Positions 1 through 11,676 of a stretch of 64,000 nucleotides of DNA are shown piece by piece. The stretch is from Phialocephala subalpina (lineage: Eukaryota > Ascomycota > Leotiomycetes > Helotiales > Mollisiaceae): the NCBI GenBank assembly GCA_900073065.1, contig FJOG01000075.1, forward strand, positions 27,895-91,894, written 5' to 3'. A program made the position numbers and the translations under genes. The notes under the pieces were generated by a model. It did no database searches and was not told where the DNA came from. It saw only the letters and a program-made list of their open reading frames with translations. Each line of letters begins with the position of its first letter. The first letter of the stretch is position 1.

Positions 1-646
1 GAATCAATTGAAATTTCAAGACGAAGGTGCGGTGCAGGTCCATCTGATACATCGAGAATCGATATCAGATGAACAGTCTAGAGGTCCAGACTCCAGCAGC
101 AGATACTTCTCCACGTCTTAGCGTTGAGTTGCTCGGAACAAGGAGTAGACGGCTATTCTAACAACGCAGCGACCTGTATGCTGTCTGAGCACTGGATCTG
201 AAACTCAGATGCTCGAAAATTGCAGATCATGCTCTCGAGCTCTGTATCAGTGATACAGATACAGGCCACACTGCTCCGATTTCGCACTCGAACTCGCTTC
301 AATAATATGCCAAGTGTATCCCAGCTCAACGATACGAGTATGACAGACACACAAGATGAGAAACTAGGGAAGGGGGTAATCTACACCAGGTGGTCGACAT
401 TCCATAGTTTGAACATCAATCAGTTTAGGCCTAGCTTGACTTCGTGCTGTACGACACGAGCAACGAGGGGTATGAAGGATGGCGACTGTAGGCAGACGTG
501 CAGGAGGCTTTGCCATTGATCGAACGGCTGATGGACTCTTCCGTGAGAGTTGCTATGCTGAGTTCGGAAGGACGAAGGTTGAGATTGCTTCGTCGATGTT
601 CTGGGTTGAAAATTTACTAGCCAGGAGCTAATGTTATTCTAGTCAC
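1..646. other. No supported gene
   Basis: I see no reading frame with family features here on either strand. The short open frames are below 100 codons, overlap one another and have no recognisable motif. Confidence 0.5.
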
Positions 647-1258
647 ATGACTCTCCTCCCCAGCTATTTGAGAATCTTGTTTCCTTCATTATTCACTCAT
701 ACAACTCAATTTGCTTGCTTAACCTTGAGAGTGCAGTCTACAGGAATATATCCTTATTCGACAAAATTCGAACGTGGAGGAGATATCGATCACATGATCG
801 ACACACCGCCTTTCGCTTTGGGATGGGCAAAAGAAACTTCAAACGTCAACCACTCCCCGATCAACTTATTGCAGCAGTGTTCCAATAACCTTGGGGACCT
901 TTCACCTCGCACCGTTGCTTTTCAAGATTACTACAAGTTCTAGTACTCTCTAGTTGGAGTGAGAATGATCCTGGATTCCAGAAATACGAGTACCATGAGA
1001 GACGTTTTCTACAACGACCCACTTTACTGGTGTTTGATACAAATGACCGGGGATCCAGAAGATCAAGCGTTGTTCGATAGTCTAGTTCTCTTTACATTTC
1101 TCGACAATTGGCTTTCAAATAAATCTACTACTGCTAAAAACAAATCTCGGCTCCAACAAACATTACTTAGCTACTTGTCCGAGCTTGCAATATATCATGA
1201 GCCGGTAGCTGCAGTCAGACAATATCGGCCGATTTGTATGCCAATCGGTTTCAATTAA
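647..1258 (+). pseudogene. Broken hypothetical protein fragment
   Basis: Two open stretches (647-943 and 959-1258) lie in the same frame and are separated by an in-frame TAG at 941-943. The second half looks like real protein: it has an acidic, leucine-rich helical segment (LFDSLVLFTFLDNWLS) followed by a basic region and a second helix (LLSYLSELAIYHE). This resembles an uncharacterised fungal family I know only loosely, with no established function. The N-terminal part of such proteins is not visible. I cannot exclude an intron around the TAG, but no good GT..AG pair presents itself. Either a decayed gene or chance; the second half is the better supported part. Confidence 0.35.
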
Positions 1259-1378
1259 GCAAAGGAACAAGGCACTGATCACATATCTTGGCGTCGCTTG
1301 TAGGATTTTGGCAAAGGTACTAACATACCCAGAAGGATTCCGAAGCACTTGCCACCCTTCTAAAGGAAGTTTAACACC

Positions 1379-1595
1379 TATCAATCACGGAAGTGGTCAG
1401 GGCAAAAGGAATGTTATTGATGTCAAATCTGCCCTTCTAATTAAGTGAGAATGTCTCCCTAATAAGGTGCGCTTACTGACTTGCCCCGATCAGGCAGAGC
1501 TGCCTAGTGAACCAATGAGTCACCGATGATATGGCTTCATGCTAACATGTGACGCTTCCTTCCAAGTATCTCCACTGATCATGACTCCTCAACTG
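1379..1595 (+). mobile_element. Small non-autonomous transposon-like repeat, copy A
   Basis: About 217 bp, clearly related to 27677-27893 and to the complement of 38607-38756. Shared blocks are GAAGTGGTCAGGGCAAAA near the start, ATTGATGTCAAATCTGCCC, and CTCAACTG at the end. Its left terminus aligns with the CATCAGTTGCGG of copy B with four differences, all transitions, so this is the most decayed copy. It has no coding capacity. I do not see a convincing target-site duplication around this copy. Confidence 0.75.
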
Positions 1596-1761
1596 ACACT
1601 GTTCTCGAGCCACTGATAGCGACCGGCAAAGAGTATATCTTCAGAAAAATATCTTCGGCATCTCGATCCCGGGCTCGGCTCGCAATCGGGGAGGCTCGGA
1701 ATCCGGGAATAGCAACAAGAACGGCCAATCATGGTAGCTAGATCTGACATTACTCAGCTAG

Positions 1762-3575
1762 TCAACCAGACAGGTCCTTGGCTACACCCACAGGCCTGTG
1801 GTTGTAGCCAGAAGCACCTGTAGCTGTAACCGCTACCCGTTCCACGTCCGTGACAGACCCCAATAAAATACACTTCTCCCTAAGAGTGATCATCTCAGAT
1901 CTCAACCCCAATGCTTGCTCAAGAAGACCCTGTGCCTCTTCAAGATTTTTACTCCACTGGAGTGCTCCTACCGCAGTTAATTCGACGCACGCAAGGTGTT
2001 GTTGGTATGTGGTAATATGGTCCTTGTATGCGTGAATTCGAATCTCAAGATCGCAACAGCCCTCCTTGAATAATCCGGTTGTATCGCGCAGCTCGCTGCA
2101 CTTCTTCTTGTTCTTCTTGGCTGTCTCTAGTGATAGTTTGAGAGTGTTGAGTGAGCTTTCGTGAAGTTCTTGTTCTTGGTTCGCATTCTTGATCTTCTCG
2201 TCGAGTTTGACTCGCTCGTCATTCCAATGCTCCCTCTCTTGCGAAGCTATGCTATTATCGATCAGATTGATGATTATGGTGTAAAGAACTATAATTTACA
2301 TTGCAAGCGGTATGAAAACGAACGGGAGGAAGACAGATGCCTGCAAGGTTTTAAATGGTATGTCAGCTAATTACTCTCGGAATTTCTCAGTTGGGTTTGG
2401 GTGGGTCGGTGAGCTAGAAAAAGAGTAACTATCTTATTGAAAAATCTCCGGGTAGAAGAATCAAGGGCTATGATCCAAGCTTTGATGACTAGAAGAACCT
2501 TCTTAGCCCAATGATATATATAGGAGATAAGTACTGCAAAAGATGATGACGTAGGAGAAAATTAGTAGGCGTCGATCCAACAAAATACTAAAAATGCATA
2601 CCACAGAGAAGCCTATTGTTCTATCACTAGCAGAGCTCTGTTGCTCTTGAGCTGTTTGCCTAGCACCCTCGTTGAGCTCAATTTGCCGCTCTAAGGACTT
2701 GATTGCAACTGCAATACTCTTTGACCTCGCGTCATTGCGTCTTATATCAAAGTGAATTCGCTGCTCGGCCCATTCGATTTCCAAAAATGTATCGTGAAGA
2801 GTTGTGTGCTGAAACTCTTTGAGCTCTTGGCTTGATCTTCCTACTAGGTCCGCGAGATTCATCCAATCTCGAATAGCATCGTCAAAGATAGCGCTTAGCT
2901 GAAGTGCCTGAGACTCGATCACTTCGGTTGTATCTCCTACACAACCATACATCGTTTTCTGAGCCTGCTCAATAGCTTCGAATGCAGCATTAACGGAGAC
3001 ACTCGCTATGTGTATTCCTGATGCTATGCATGAATTGATGTCTTCCCGAAGATTATTTCGCGTCGTTCCGCATCGTGAGACCGAAGCTTCCACAGCTTCA
3101 CAGTGGCTTTGATTTGATAATGGCCAAAACATTGCGGAGTCATCTGCCAATTCTTCGAGACTCTGGTCAAAGGGATCCAATGTGCTTTCAAGTTAGCGAA
3201 CATGTACTTGGCCAAATATTCATTTAAAATATTCATGCTAACTACGAGCTTGTGACGTTAAACTTACAAGCATAATTCGCCATCCTGATTAGCTATAAAA
3301 CTGTCAAGATTTATAGAAGCCGCTTGCCAGCTTTGGTCTCGTTTCTGTAACATCGCATGAAGAATTGTCGAACAGTCGGAATATTTAATGACAATGCTTC
3401 TTGCAGTTCGGGAGTAATGAGACCCCCCAATGTTGAAAACCCCATCGGCATTTCCAATGAAATAATCAAGGTTTATCGAAGATGTATTCCTGTCGCCGTT
3501 GCATCGTTTGCATTGAGCAGTCAGTGTTGAATCAGGTAAGATGATTATACTGGAAGATGAGGCTGAGAACGACAT
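1762..3575 (-). CDS. CVNH lectin domain fused to helical coiled-coil protein
   Basis: Exon 1 (3575 to about 3268) encodes a complete CVNH domain: a duplicated pattern with INLDYFIGNADG in the first half and INLDSFIANQDG in the second. CVNH proteins are small lectins of fungi, ferns and cyanobacteria. A GTAAGT donor at 3267 and an acceptor near 3185 (83-nt intron) join it in frame to a long alpha-helical region (about 3184-2602) with coiled-coil character. A hydrophobic stretch follows near 2600-2500, then another coiled-coil region (about 2288-1765) ending at a stop at 1762-1764. The exons between 2600 and 2288 are unclear to me. There is no obvious signal peptide. The order helix, hydrophobic segment, helix recalls alpha-helical pore-forming proteins; this is inference from architecture only. 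It is divergent from the gene at 3921, which has the same plan. Confidence 0.7.
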
Positions 3576-3920
3576 AATCTTTTATCTCGATCTCGCACGA
3601 GTGTGTGTTCAACTTCAAGTTAAGGTTCGTATTCTTATGATTCGTGTCTGACAGAGTATCACTCAGCCACATTGAAACGAATACTCCTGGAGACTCGATT
3701 CTGCTAGACATGCATGCAGGCTAGATTTCTGCCTTCAATGACTCGTCGAAAATTGGCCCTAGAGCAAGCTAATGAGGTCCCTGGCCCGATTTGGTGACCT
3801 CGGTGTTTGGTGCGGGGTTGAGGGTTGCGTGGTTTATTTTGATTCGCCTGTGGCATACAGTACGTTGCCCGAGGATTTCAATGGTAGGAAATCGTTAAAG
3901 ATACACACAAAGAGCAGAGA
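3576..3920. promoter_or_regulatory. Shared divergent promoter region
   Basis: About 345 bp separate the start codons of two divergent genes of matching architecture. All regulatory sites of both must lie here unless they sit in the genes. I recognise no specific operator. The spacing suggests, but does not prove, co-regulation. Confidence 0.5.
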
Positions 3921-6915
3921 ATGCACTCAAGCTCGGACGCCTACTTTTACAAAGCCAGAAATCTCACCCCCTTTGACTTTGAAGAGTATATCAACATTCC
4001 TATCAATATGTCTTCTCGGCTCGAGGACTATCAACACTTGAAGGATTTGGAGGCTCAGCCCACGGCTGCCCAATTCTCTCAGGAGATATCGGATAGCCTG
4101 ATTGTTCAATACAACTGGGGGGATCTTTTGAGCGCAGCCCCTCTTGCGTTGAGCTTTGTTGGCACATGTCAATTGGTAGCTTCGGCTCCTGCTGCCTCAG
4201 GAATTAAATTAAAACGCCCAAGCAGGGGTTTCATACATCTCAGGTGAGTCTCACCGGGTGGTTTCAGAGTTTGATGCTAAGGTAGTAAGGTATACTTCTT
4301 TGCAAGCTAACTTGATGTTCCTGGCCGATACCGGACGATCAGCATTTCTTGAAGCTGAGGGTCGTATGGAAGTACTGAAAGAAAATTCGAGATACTTATT
4401 TTCAGAGACTGGACCTGTAAGCCTCTGAGCCTACACGTCTAGTTCTACAAGCCTGGTAACTGACGCAAGTGGCTAACATCCAAGCTCAACAAAATTATTG
4501 ATGCTCTCAGCGACGAAGAAAGTGCCAAGAGAACCTTACCTAGATATCTAAATACTCTCACGAGAAGGGTAAAAGAATGTGAGGATAGTCTCGAAAAAAT
4601 GGAAGCCAAATTTGAGAACTGGCTTGAAGTTGCCCAGGAGCTCAGTCAAGTCGCCACTGATTCCGAACGTAAGCATACAACTACCATGATTTTCGGAAAG
4701 AAGCTAATTCGTCAGATGATACCAGCAGTAAGAAAGTTGAGAGTGATGAAAGAATTCTCGCACAAGAAGCTCGGAAAGAATTTGCAGAAGAAGAGAAGAA
4801 GAGACGAGAAGAAGCCGTCGAGGAGGCAAAAAGACGAATGACGATGGCCGAGGATGCCTTCAAATCAGCCTCCAAAAACATACCGTCTGGTGAGTATGTT
4901 TTACATTAGCCAAATTCAAAATGTTCATCTCCTTGGGTTATAGAATCTGACTGACTGAACTTTGCATCTCAGGTTGGGATGCTATTGGTATGAATATTGT
5001 TGATGGTCTTGGTCAGAGTGTTTTGGCTATTGGAAGTGCCTTAGTAGCAGCTTTTTCGCCATATAAGTATGTTGCTCTTGGACATTCCGTGTTGGGTATG
5101 GTTAAAAGCACAATTCCTCAAAGAGAAGGGTTTGCAATTGAGCAGGAAGAAGTTGGTGACTTCAATTCAGGCTCTGCTTCACAGGCAATGGGCGAGGACC
5201 CAGGCCTTGGTCAAGTGGAAATCCTCATAACATTTCTATCGACACTATTGATTCTGACGAGAGGCAAGACTGGAGACTGCCATGACTGGGATCAATTTCA
5301 TAGTAAGAGACCGAATGGCAATCATAGACTAATTTATGTCCGCACTGGTCTGGAGATTTCTGAAGGCCAATTGAAAAGAAACGCGGCTTCAGGGACATTT
5401 TCTGCCGACATACGAATGATTACCGAGGAAGCTTTGAAGGTTAATTTATCACAGTCCATCTCTCTCAGGGCTAACTTTTCCCACAGGTCGTTGACGAGTT
5501 GTCGGAAGCGATGAAGGATCAACGAGAGATATCTGCGGCCCCAGTACTTGCTGCAGCGGGCAACTGGTCCGAGACACTTTCTAGGTTGCAAGACCGAGCA
5601 TTGGCGCTCAAAGCCAGGAAAGACAGGTTGCCAGGATTGGCAATGGGGGTTGTTAGTTGTGTAACCCTAGTGATCCATTCTTTGCTAATTATTTCAGAAA
5701 CCTCCCAACATGAAGAGGTCTAAATTAAAGTCCACACCAGGTGGATCAGTTGGTATGCTTGACTTTAAATCCCGGTTGACACGCTTCACCTTACTAACAT
5801 GCCAAATAGTACAATCGCACCTCGCATCTGCAACGGCCATGTATGAGTCAAGTACAAAAAACTTGCAGGTCCAGAGACAGATATTGGACGCCAGCACCGA
5901 AAAACTGATGGATAACCTCGCCAAAATATCCGAAATTCAACACAGCATCAGCAGGCTGAACACAGAGAATATGGCTTTCGTAAGGAGCTCAATCAATTTG
6001 ACAAGTTATCTCTAATTGCTTTACTAATATTTCTTTGCCCAAAATAGGGAGAAATTGTTCGCATTCTTCGAGAATCGATAAAGAACCTCTCGGGATTAAA
6101 AGCCCAGATCACATCGCTCCTCCGATTCTTCAGAGGAATCTCTGCCATGGTTGAATTTGCAGCCAAAGGCCCTTGCCAAGACTTCCTCGAGACTTTGGAG
6201 TCTGGACTCGAGAGGGATAGGTTGGGCGTTGTTGCAGGCATCACCTTCCGGGATTTTCAAAAGCAGGTAAGCCATAAATAATGGTATCATCCGAGGCCCA
6301 TACTAAAATGGAATAGCTGTTGATGACCACAACATCTACGATCCGAGGCTATTTCAGCATTGTGTTCGACGTTTCCCAATTGTATGTTGAGATTTCCAGG
6401 AAGTACATCATGCCTGGTGTCAACCTGATAGACGAACTCGGCTTAACGCAGGCCTCTGACAATCCCGAAAGCCGCGAGATCATTTCACGAAATGAGAGGC
6501 TAGTAGAGTATAAAGACGGTGCAGTAACGGAAATTAGAAAGCTTGCAGAGAATGTGAGCGTACCTTCTAGGACTTTTTTTTATTTGCTATACGCGTTTTC
6601 CACGATAATTCGAAGCTAGCGCTGATTATATTATTCCCACATAGAAAAAACGATCACTATTGGCAAGAATTGACCAACGCATCCAGATCAGACAGACAGC
6701 TTCCCAACTTGCTCCTAGCCCTCAGAGAAAAGAAACCGAGGAGCCTCTGGAAAATGATGCCGCAGCGGTACGAAATGCCATTCAGGATCAACCATCCTAT
6801 ATTGACGAAAAGGAAAAGCTTCTTGTAAGTGTAACCGATCACTACAAACCCACAAGTAGATTTGCTAACCTTGCTTCCAACTTTCCAGATTGGCGGGTTT
6901 GATGAGGAGCTTTAG
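3921..6915 (+). CDS. Helical protein with glycine-rich hydrophobic segment
   Basis: A multi-exon gene of roughly eight or more exons with short introns (donors at about 4408, 4670, 4891 and 6837 among others). The last exon encodes only IGGFDEEL before a TAG at 6913-6915. In order it encodes an acidic N-terminal part, a long charged coiled coil (about 4500-4880, rich in EEEKKRREEA-type sequence), a glycine-rich hydrophobic segment of about 30 residues (4985-5070, containing DGLGQSVLAIGSALVAAF), a second hydrophobic run (about 5205-5265), then several more amphipathic helices to the end. Helical bundles with a hydrophobic hairpin between long helices are the hallmark of ClyA/HBL-type alpha pore-forming proteins; here that is an architectural inference, not a sequence match. 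No signal peptide or named domain is visible. The first intron (about 4175-4225) is uncertain. Confidence 0.65.
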
Positions 6916-7402
6916 GCTGATGCATCAGGAACATGCTCTGCGTGGGTTAATAACACTAAAGTTCCCCCCTTTCGAGATCGCTCTCGTGACTTCTCGTGCG
7001 CGCATAAAGCCGCTGAGTGCTTTACCCAATACAAACTCGGGCAAAACGATGTGACCATCATCCAGCCTAGCTTTATCAATCTAAAATAGGATACGAAGAT
7101 CGCGGCATAAAGTGACAGGATTATAGGGCATATTAGCGAAATAGTCCTTGTAAGTGCAGGGCATCGACCTTAAAAGGTGTGGCACCCCTTGTCGAAGCTT
7201 TACAGTGCGTTACAGGGTGTTTATCCTATAAACTCAAGGCAGTTTTTAGCTTTCATAGGGCTCAACCCATTCATCTTGCAGTTAGTGTATGATACATCAT
7301 GTCTCAGAGTAGAGTCCATAAGCACACTCAAAATACAGACAGTCTGACAAGTTGTACCTCCTTTCCATTTCGAGGGAGTGAGGTCGGGACAGAAGTGGTG
7401 TC
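6916..7402. other. Intergenic region, no gene seen
   Basis: This lies between the 3' ends of the helical gene (+) and the HET gene (-), so it should hold two terminators. No motif is recognised. Confidence 0.5.
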
Positions 7403-9280
7403 CTAGACAAGTGTAATCGGAACCCATTTGAGTACTTCTTCATCAATCAATCTCCATCCATTATCCATGTATCCATGAACATATGCAGTTCCCAGGACTT
7501 CCCACCGTTCTTCGTCTACCTTGGAGTTGTCATTCGGTACCCTTCGGATCGCCAATGGTACTTTCCCACCATCAACGAGAATGACACTATCGCCTTCTTC
7601 AGCAGCTCCCCCTGTCATCCTTAAACACCCATCGCAGGGTACCAATGAATACAGATCATTCTCCAATTCAGCAAAGCGCCAGTTTCCGAGTTTTTGGCTG
7701 AGACTTTGAATCCCTTGTAAGTCACAGCGAGAACGGTATTCTTCTTTTTGTCGTTCATCCGCTAGCTGATTCTCGTTGTCGACAACATTCGGCAATTTTA
7801 CGTTGAGCGCGAGATTTCGGCGCCAACATTTGAATATCTCGTTATATTTTGTGATGTCGTTGTTTGAAAGTCTCCGAGCGGGGTACAAATCGCAGTCTGC
7901 CATGAGCGTCCGCCAGTAAGCTTCGAAGGCATCTCCTCCTGTTGGGTATTCGATGTCTGACGCCGAGGACGTGCTAAGGAGTGGCGGTAAGGTGTACTGG
8001 GCCACAGCTGGGTTAATGCCGCCCATGATAGTGCCTAGCCCTAGAGCTCTGAAGTTTGGCTTTTTCAATGTCTTAATCTTTCCCAAGAACACTCCGTATA
8101 CACGTAACTTCCCTGAGGAGGTCACATTCACAGACTTAATGAATTTGGCTGGTCCGGCAGCGAAGATGTCTCGCTGAGCAAACAAAGGCGTTTTTGAAGC
8201 TGTCGACGAGAAATTTGGTAGCCACGATGGAAGGTCCGCCGTGCCTGCGTCAGGGCCCAATGGCCACAAACTCTGTGTGATCATGTCCATGTTTTGTTCT
8301 TTCTGAATTTGCTGCCAGGCTATGTGCGTGTATACCTCGCCGACAGGCTTACGGTAATCTGGTACGATTCCATGACCGTCTGTTGCTAGACCTAGGAGGC
8401 AATAAATCTTATCTCTGGGATCTGTGCTGTATGTCTGTCGAAACCTTGACAGAACATCCACAAGCGTTGAATTGATGAGATGGATCCCCTTCACACTACC
8501 TCTTTGGTGCTCAATTACTTGGACCCCTATGATGATTTCCCATAACCAGCTATCAGGACTGCCATGAGCCATGGGTGCGTGGAAGCGGTCCGGGATACCG
8601 GAATGGTCAAGGATACCGCTAAGGACGTCCCAGGGCATTGAATGATGTCCGATAAGAATCAGTGCATCGGGGCAGCAAGAGATCTCCTGCATCACCCAGA
8701 CACGTTCCCAGATCTTTGGCGTTTTTAGAATATGGTATACTGACAGTTCCTCCTGATAACCAATTTTATCCCGCGATACCTTCTTTCCAAAGGAGTCCGT
8801 ATCACCCCTCCGATGCATTCGAAGTCTCTGCATTTGTATCAAAGTCCCTATTCCTTTCTCGCTTCGCTCATCTGATTCTCCCAGCCAAATGAGATCCCTG
8901 GTGCACAAAGTGTAGACATCCTTCATCAACTGAACCTGTTGTCCACGTTCCTCAAGATTGCTTTGATCAATACAAATGGCATCAGCCCAGACGTATCTAG
9001 CTTCCGTCTCGTGTCGGATGTAGCGAAGCGCGAGGACAAGGTTCGCAGTGACCATCAACGTCTCTCCTTCAACTTCCAGGTAAGCCTGGTTGCTTAGATC
9101 TCCCCATACATATGAAATAGCTTCGTAATCGGGATGAACAGGAACTGAAACTTCGACAAGGCTGCATCGTATTGGCGCTTCAAAATCAGGAGAACCCTCC
9201 AAGATGGCGATGCGAAATCCTTGATGCGCAGCGTCCACTGGCCGATAGGTGTATGTGCTCGATGGCGAGGTTAGAGGCAT
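7403..9280 (-). CDS. HET-domain protein (heterokaryon incompatibility type)
   Basis: A single-exon gene of about 625 aa. The frame is open to 9328, but the first ATG lies at 9280 (MPLTSPSS), which I take as the start. The HET domain (PF06985) runs from about residue 52 to 200 and shows its usual blocks: YEAISYVWGD at about 52-61 and the YVWADAICIDQ block at about 96-106. HET domains trigger regulated cell death when incompatible fungal cells fuse, and they occur in many fungal immune-type genes. The C-terminal half has no repeats and ends in the common HET-family pattern YVHGYMDNGW...LIDEEV. There are no frame breaks. It is convergent with the helical gene on its left. Confidence 0.92.
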   Translation of the reverse strand: MPLTSPSSTYTYRPVDAAHQGFRIAILEGSPDFEAPIRCSLVEVSVPVHPDYEAISYVWGDLSNQAYLEVEGETLMVTANLVLALRYIRHETEARYVWADAICIDQSNLEERGQQVQLMKDVYTLCTRDLIWLGESDERSEKGIGTLIQMQRLRMHRRGDTDSFGKKVSRDKIGYQEELSVYHILKTPKIWERVWVMQEISCCPDALILIGHHSMPWDVLSGILDHSGIPDRFHAPMAHGSPDSWLWEIIIGVQVIEHQRGSVKGIHLINSTLVDVLSRFRQTYSTDPRDKIYCLLGLATDGHGIVPDYRKPVGEVYTHIAWQQIQKEQNMDMITQSLWPLGPDAGTADLPSWLPNFSSTASKTPLFAQRDIFAAGPAKFIKSVNVTSSGKLRVYGVFLGKIKTLKKPNFRALGLGTIMGGINPAVAQYTLPPLLSTSSASDIEYPTGGDAFEAYWRTLMADCDLYPARRLSNNDITKYNEIFKCWRRNLALNVKLPNVVDNENQLADERQKEEYRSRCDLQGIQSLSQKLGNWRFAELENDLYSLVPCDGCLRMTGGAAEEGDSVILVDGGKVPLAIRRVPNDNSKVDEERWEVLGTAYVHGYMDNGWRLIDEEVLKWVPITLV

Positions 9281-10189
9281 AGTGAGTCTACCACAATCAC
9301 AAAGGAGATTTGCAGAACGGTATTGCACAGGACATGGAAGCAGGCACGAAGAATACAGTGTGAAGTTTCAAACGATAGGAGGATCGCTCTATGCATGTAT
9401 CTGGCGTCTAGTGGAACCCTTAAGCGGCGCCTCTTACATTTACCCCTCGCCAATCAGGCCGGAGCATTCCGAGAGTATCAATGCGAACTCAAATGAAAAG
9501 ATCCAAGGAGAACATACTGCAAGTCTTTCAATCGTGTTCTTGACAGCCATAACGTGGGTCTGAAGCTCTAACGATGAAGTGATGAACAATGTTAGGGGCT
9601 ATCTGATCACGTGAATTACCCCACACTGAAAAGGGGCAACATTCTCGGTTTCTACCCACTTGCGTCACCTTTCGGTGACTGGGACATTTGGTTGGTCGAA
9701 ACAGAACCGTATGTGAGCTTCCGAGACTAGCTGCGTCTCCAGCATTTCCCCAGGAGATGTGGGGAGATCTTCCACACAAGCGGCACAATTTACCTCGGGA
9801 CGAACTCAAAAATGCTAACTACCGACCAAGTCCAGCTCTTCCATCGCCATCAATGCTAGCACTCGTGGTCAGCGATCTCCTCACTAACCCGCCCACTAAA
9901 CCATAAGGGATTTAATGCTATATGTCCAACCCAAATTAACAGCATTTCCGTCCAATCTTCGACCGTTCCTGTCTATCACTTCCTCAGTCTTCCTGTTACT
10001 GGCTGCTTGTTCCCCGGAATCCGAGATAACCATGTTGAATTTCACATGGTGGGCCATCGTGGAAAGAAACCTCGGGATAGAAAGCATTCATGTAGTTCAT
10101 GTTCCCTCTCGTCATTTTCCTTTTCGAGCTTTCTCTGTTTTGCCATTATTAGGAAATAACGTTTCGACTCCAATTGAAAATATATCAAA
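9281..10189. other. Divergent intergenic region, no gene seen
   Basis: This holds the upstream regions of the HET gene (-) and the acetate transporter (+). Short open frames here carry no recognisable protein signal. Confidence 0.5.
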
Positions 10190-11432
10190 ATGTCCGTTCC
10201 AGTTGATAGCGAGCAGGGAATAGGTCCCGAAGACCCACCGAGAAATGGTTACTATGCTTCTGGTGCCAATGTCGACAGTGAGCAAGGAATGGGCCCAGAA
10301 GACCCGATGAGGAACGATTATGCTTATGGCTCTTCTGGAGCTCAGATGCAGCGCACTGAGAGTTTCGCCATGGATCCGGCGACATTCGAAAAGTTGTTTC
10401 TGAATCCTCAGACCAATGTCCACGGTGATCTGCGGAAGATGTTTGCAGTTCCTACGCCGCTGTGAGTAAATTTCTATCCCCTTCTTGGGGATTCGAGCTG
10501 ACTAGAGAAGTGCTCTTGTAGGATTTGGCATTGCCCTCACACCGCTCGCGTGTTGTCTTATGGGTTGGAGAGGCTCGAATAATCAGAAAATGGGAGTCGC
10601 AGATATGTAAGCAGATAAAAGCCTCCTTTTGGACAGATGCTAATTCGTATCAGTGGAGCGTACTTCTGGCTTGGTGGTCTTGCCGTGATGTTAGCTGCTT
10701 TTGGAGAATGGCTCCTCGGTAACACTTTTGCTTTCACAGTCTTCTCTGGTTATGGTATGTCTGTCCCAGCTTAAAAACATGCATCAACTTACGCTGAAAT
10801 AGGTGCATGGTACCTCAGCTATGCTGCAACTCTACAACCTTTCTACAACGCACAAGGAGCATATGCTTACGTACCTCAACCGACTTTGGAAGCGAGTGCA
10901 GCGCAGGGCCAATTGACGCCGGGATACACATCGAGCTTTGGTTTCATCCTGGTGTTCATGACAGTCTTCTCATTTATCGTCATGGTCTGCTCCATCCGTG
11001 TAAACGTGCCATTTTTCCTCCTGCTTCTGGCCGTCACTCTCGCCTTCGCTTTGCTTTCGGCAGCGCTCTTCCTGGAACACCAAGCCATCATTCTTATCAC
11101 CAAGGCTGGTGGTTTGGAAGGGATGGGAAACGATGCAGCCGCAGTAGCAACGCTAGCGAGGGGAGAGGCTCGGCTCAAGCTCACCTTGAGACTTGTCGTT
11201 GTGAGTATCTGCCAACTGATGTGTCGACCTCGCTAATGCAGACCAGGGAGCTGGAGCTTCGTTCTTTGTCGCCTCCATGCTGAATTGGTTCTTGTTGTTG
11301 GCCATCATGCTTGCGGTCGTCGACTTCCCGCTGGGATTGCCAGTCCTAGACTTGAGTCAAATCATGAAGAGCAGAAGTCAAATAAGAAAGGAAAACAAGG
11401 CGAGAGAAGCGACATCGTTGAAGATGCGGTAG
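10190..11432 (+). CDS. ato: GPR1/FUN34/YaaH-family acetate transporter
   Basis: Five exons separated by short introns (46 nt at about 10462-10507, then near 10608, 10756 and 11201), ending at TAG 11430-11432; about 290 aa. The N-terminal cytosolic part is followed by the family hallmark: PTPL at the end of exon 1 (the NPAPLGL-like motif), then a glycine-rich first helix with MGWRG, and an EWLLGNTFAFTVF block that is highly typical of AceTr proteins (PF01184). Six membrane segments follow, with a basic C-terminal tail. These proteins carry acetate and other short monocarboxylates across the plasma membrane. The N-terminus contains a short internal duplication (DSEQGIGPEDP / DSEQGMGPEDP). The exon 1/2 join is best with the acceptor at about 10507; an acceptor at 10520 would break the frame. 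Confidence 0.93.
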
Positions 11433-11676
11433 AAGAGATACAGTGACGGATGACGGAAGCAACGAGAGACAAGAAACAGCGTGGAAGGAGGTCATTAGAT
11501 TGAAGATAGCCGATGAGAGTCCCGTCCATGGAACTTGAGACGGCTAACGGCTAAAGCATGTGCGTGGAGGTAACAATGATACCTATTGCAAGTCAACTAC
11601 TCATCACCCGAAGTTGACTTTTCAACTTCCTCGGGGACACTTGCCCAGTTTCCTTCCATCCCACTTTACTTGAGTC

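Noticed and set aside
10462..10520. Frameshift at the first splice site of the acetate transporter
   Set aside because: It only appears with the acceptor at 10520; the acceptor at about 10507 gives a continuous, family-like sequence.
10807..11283. Plus-strand frame of 158 codons inside the acetate transporter
   Set aside because: Wrong frame; the transporter exons with their membrane helices explain the region.
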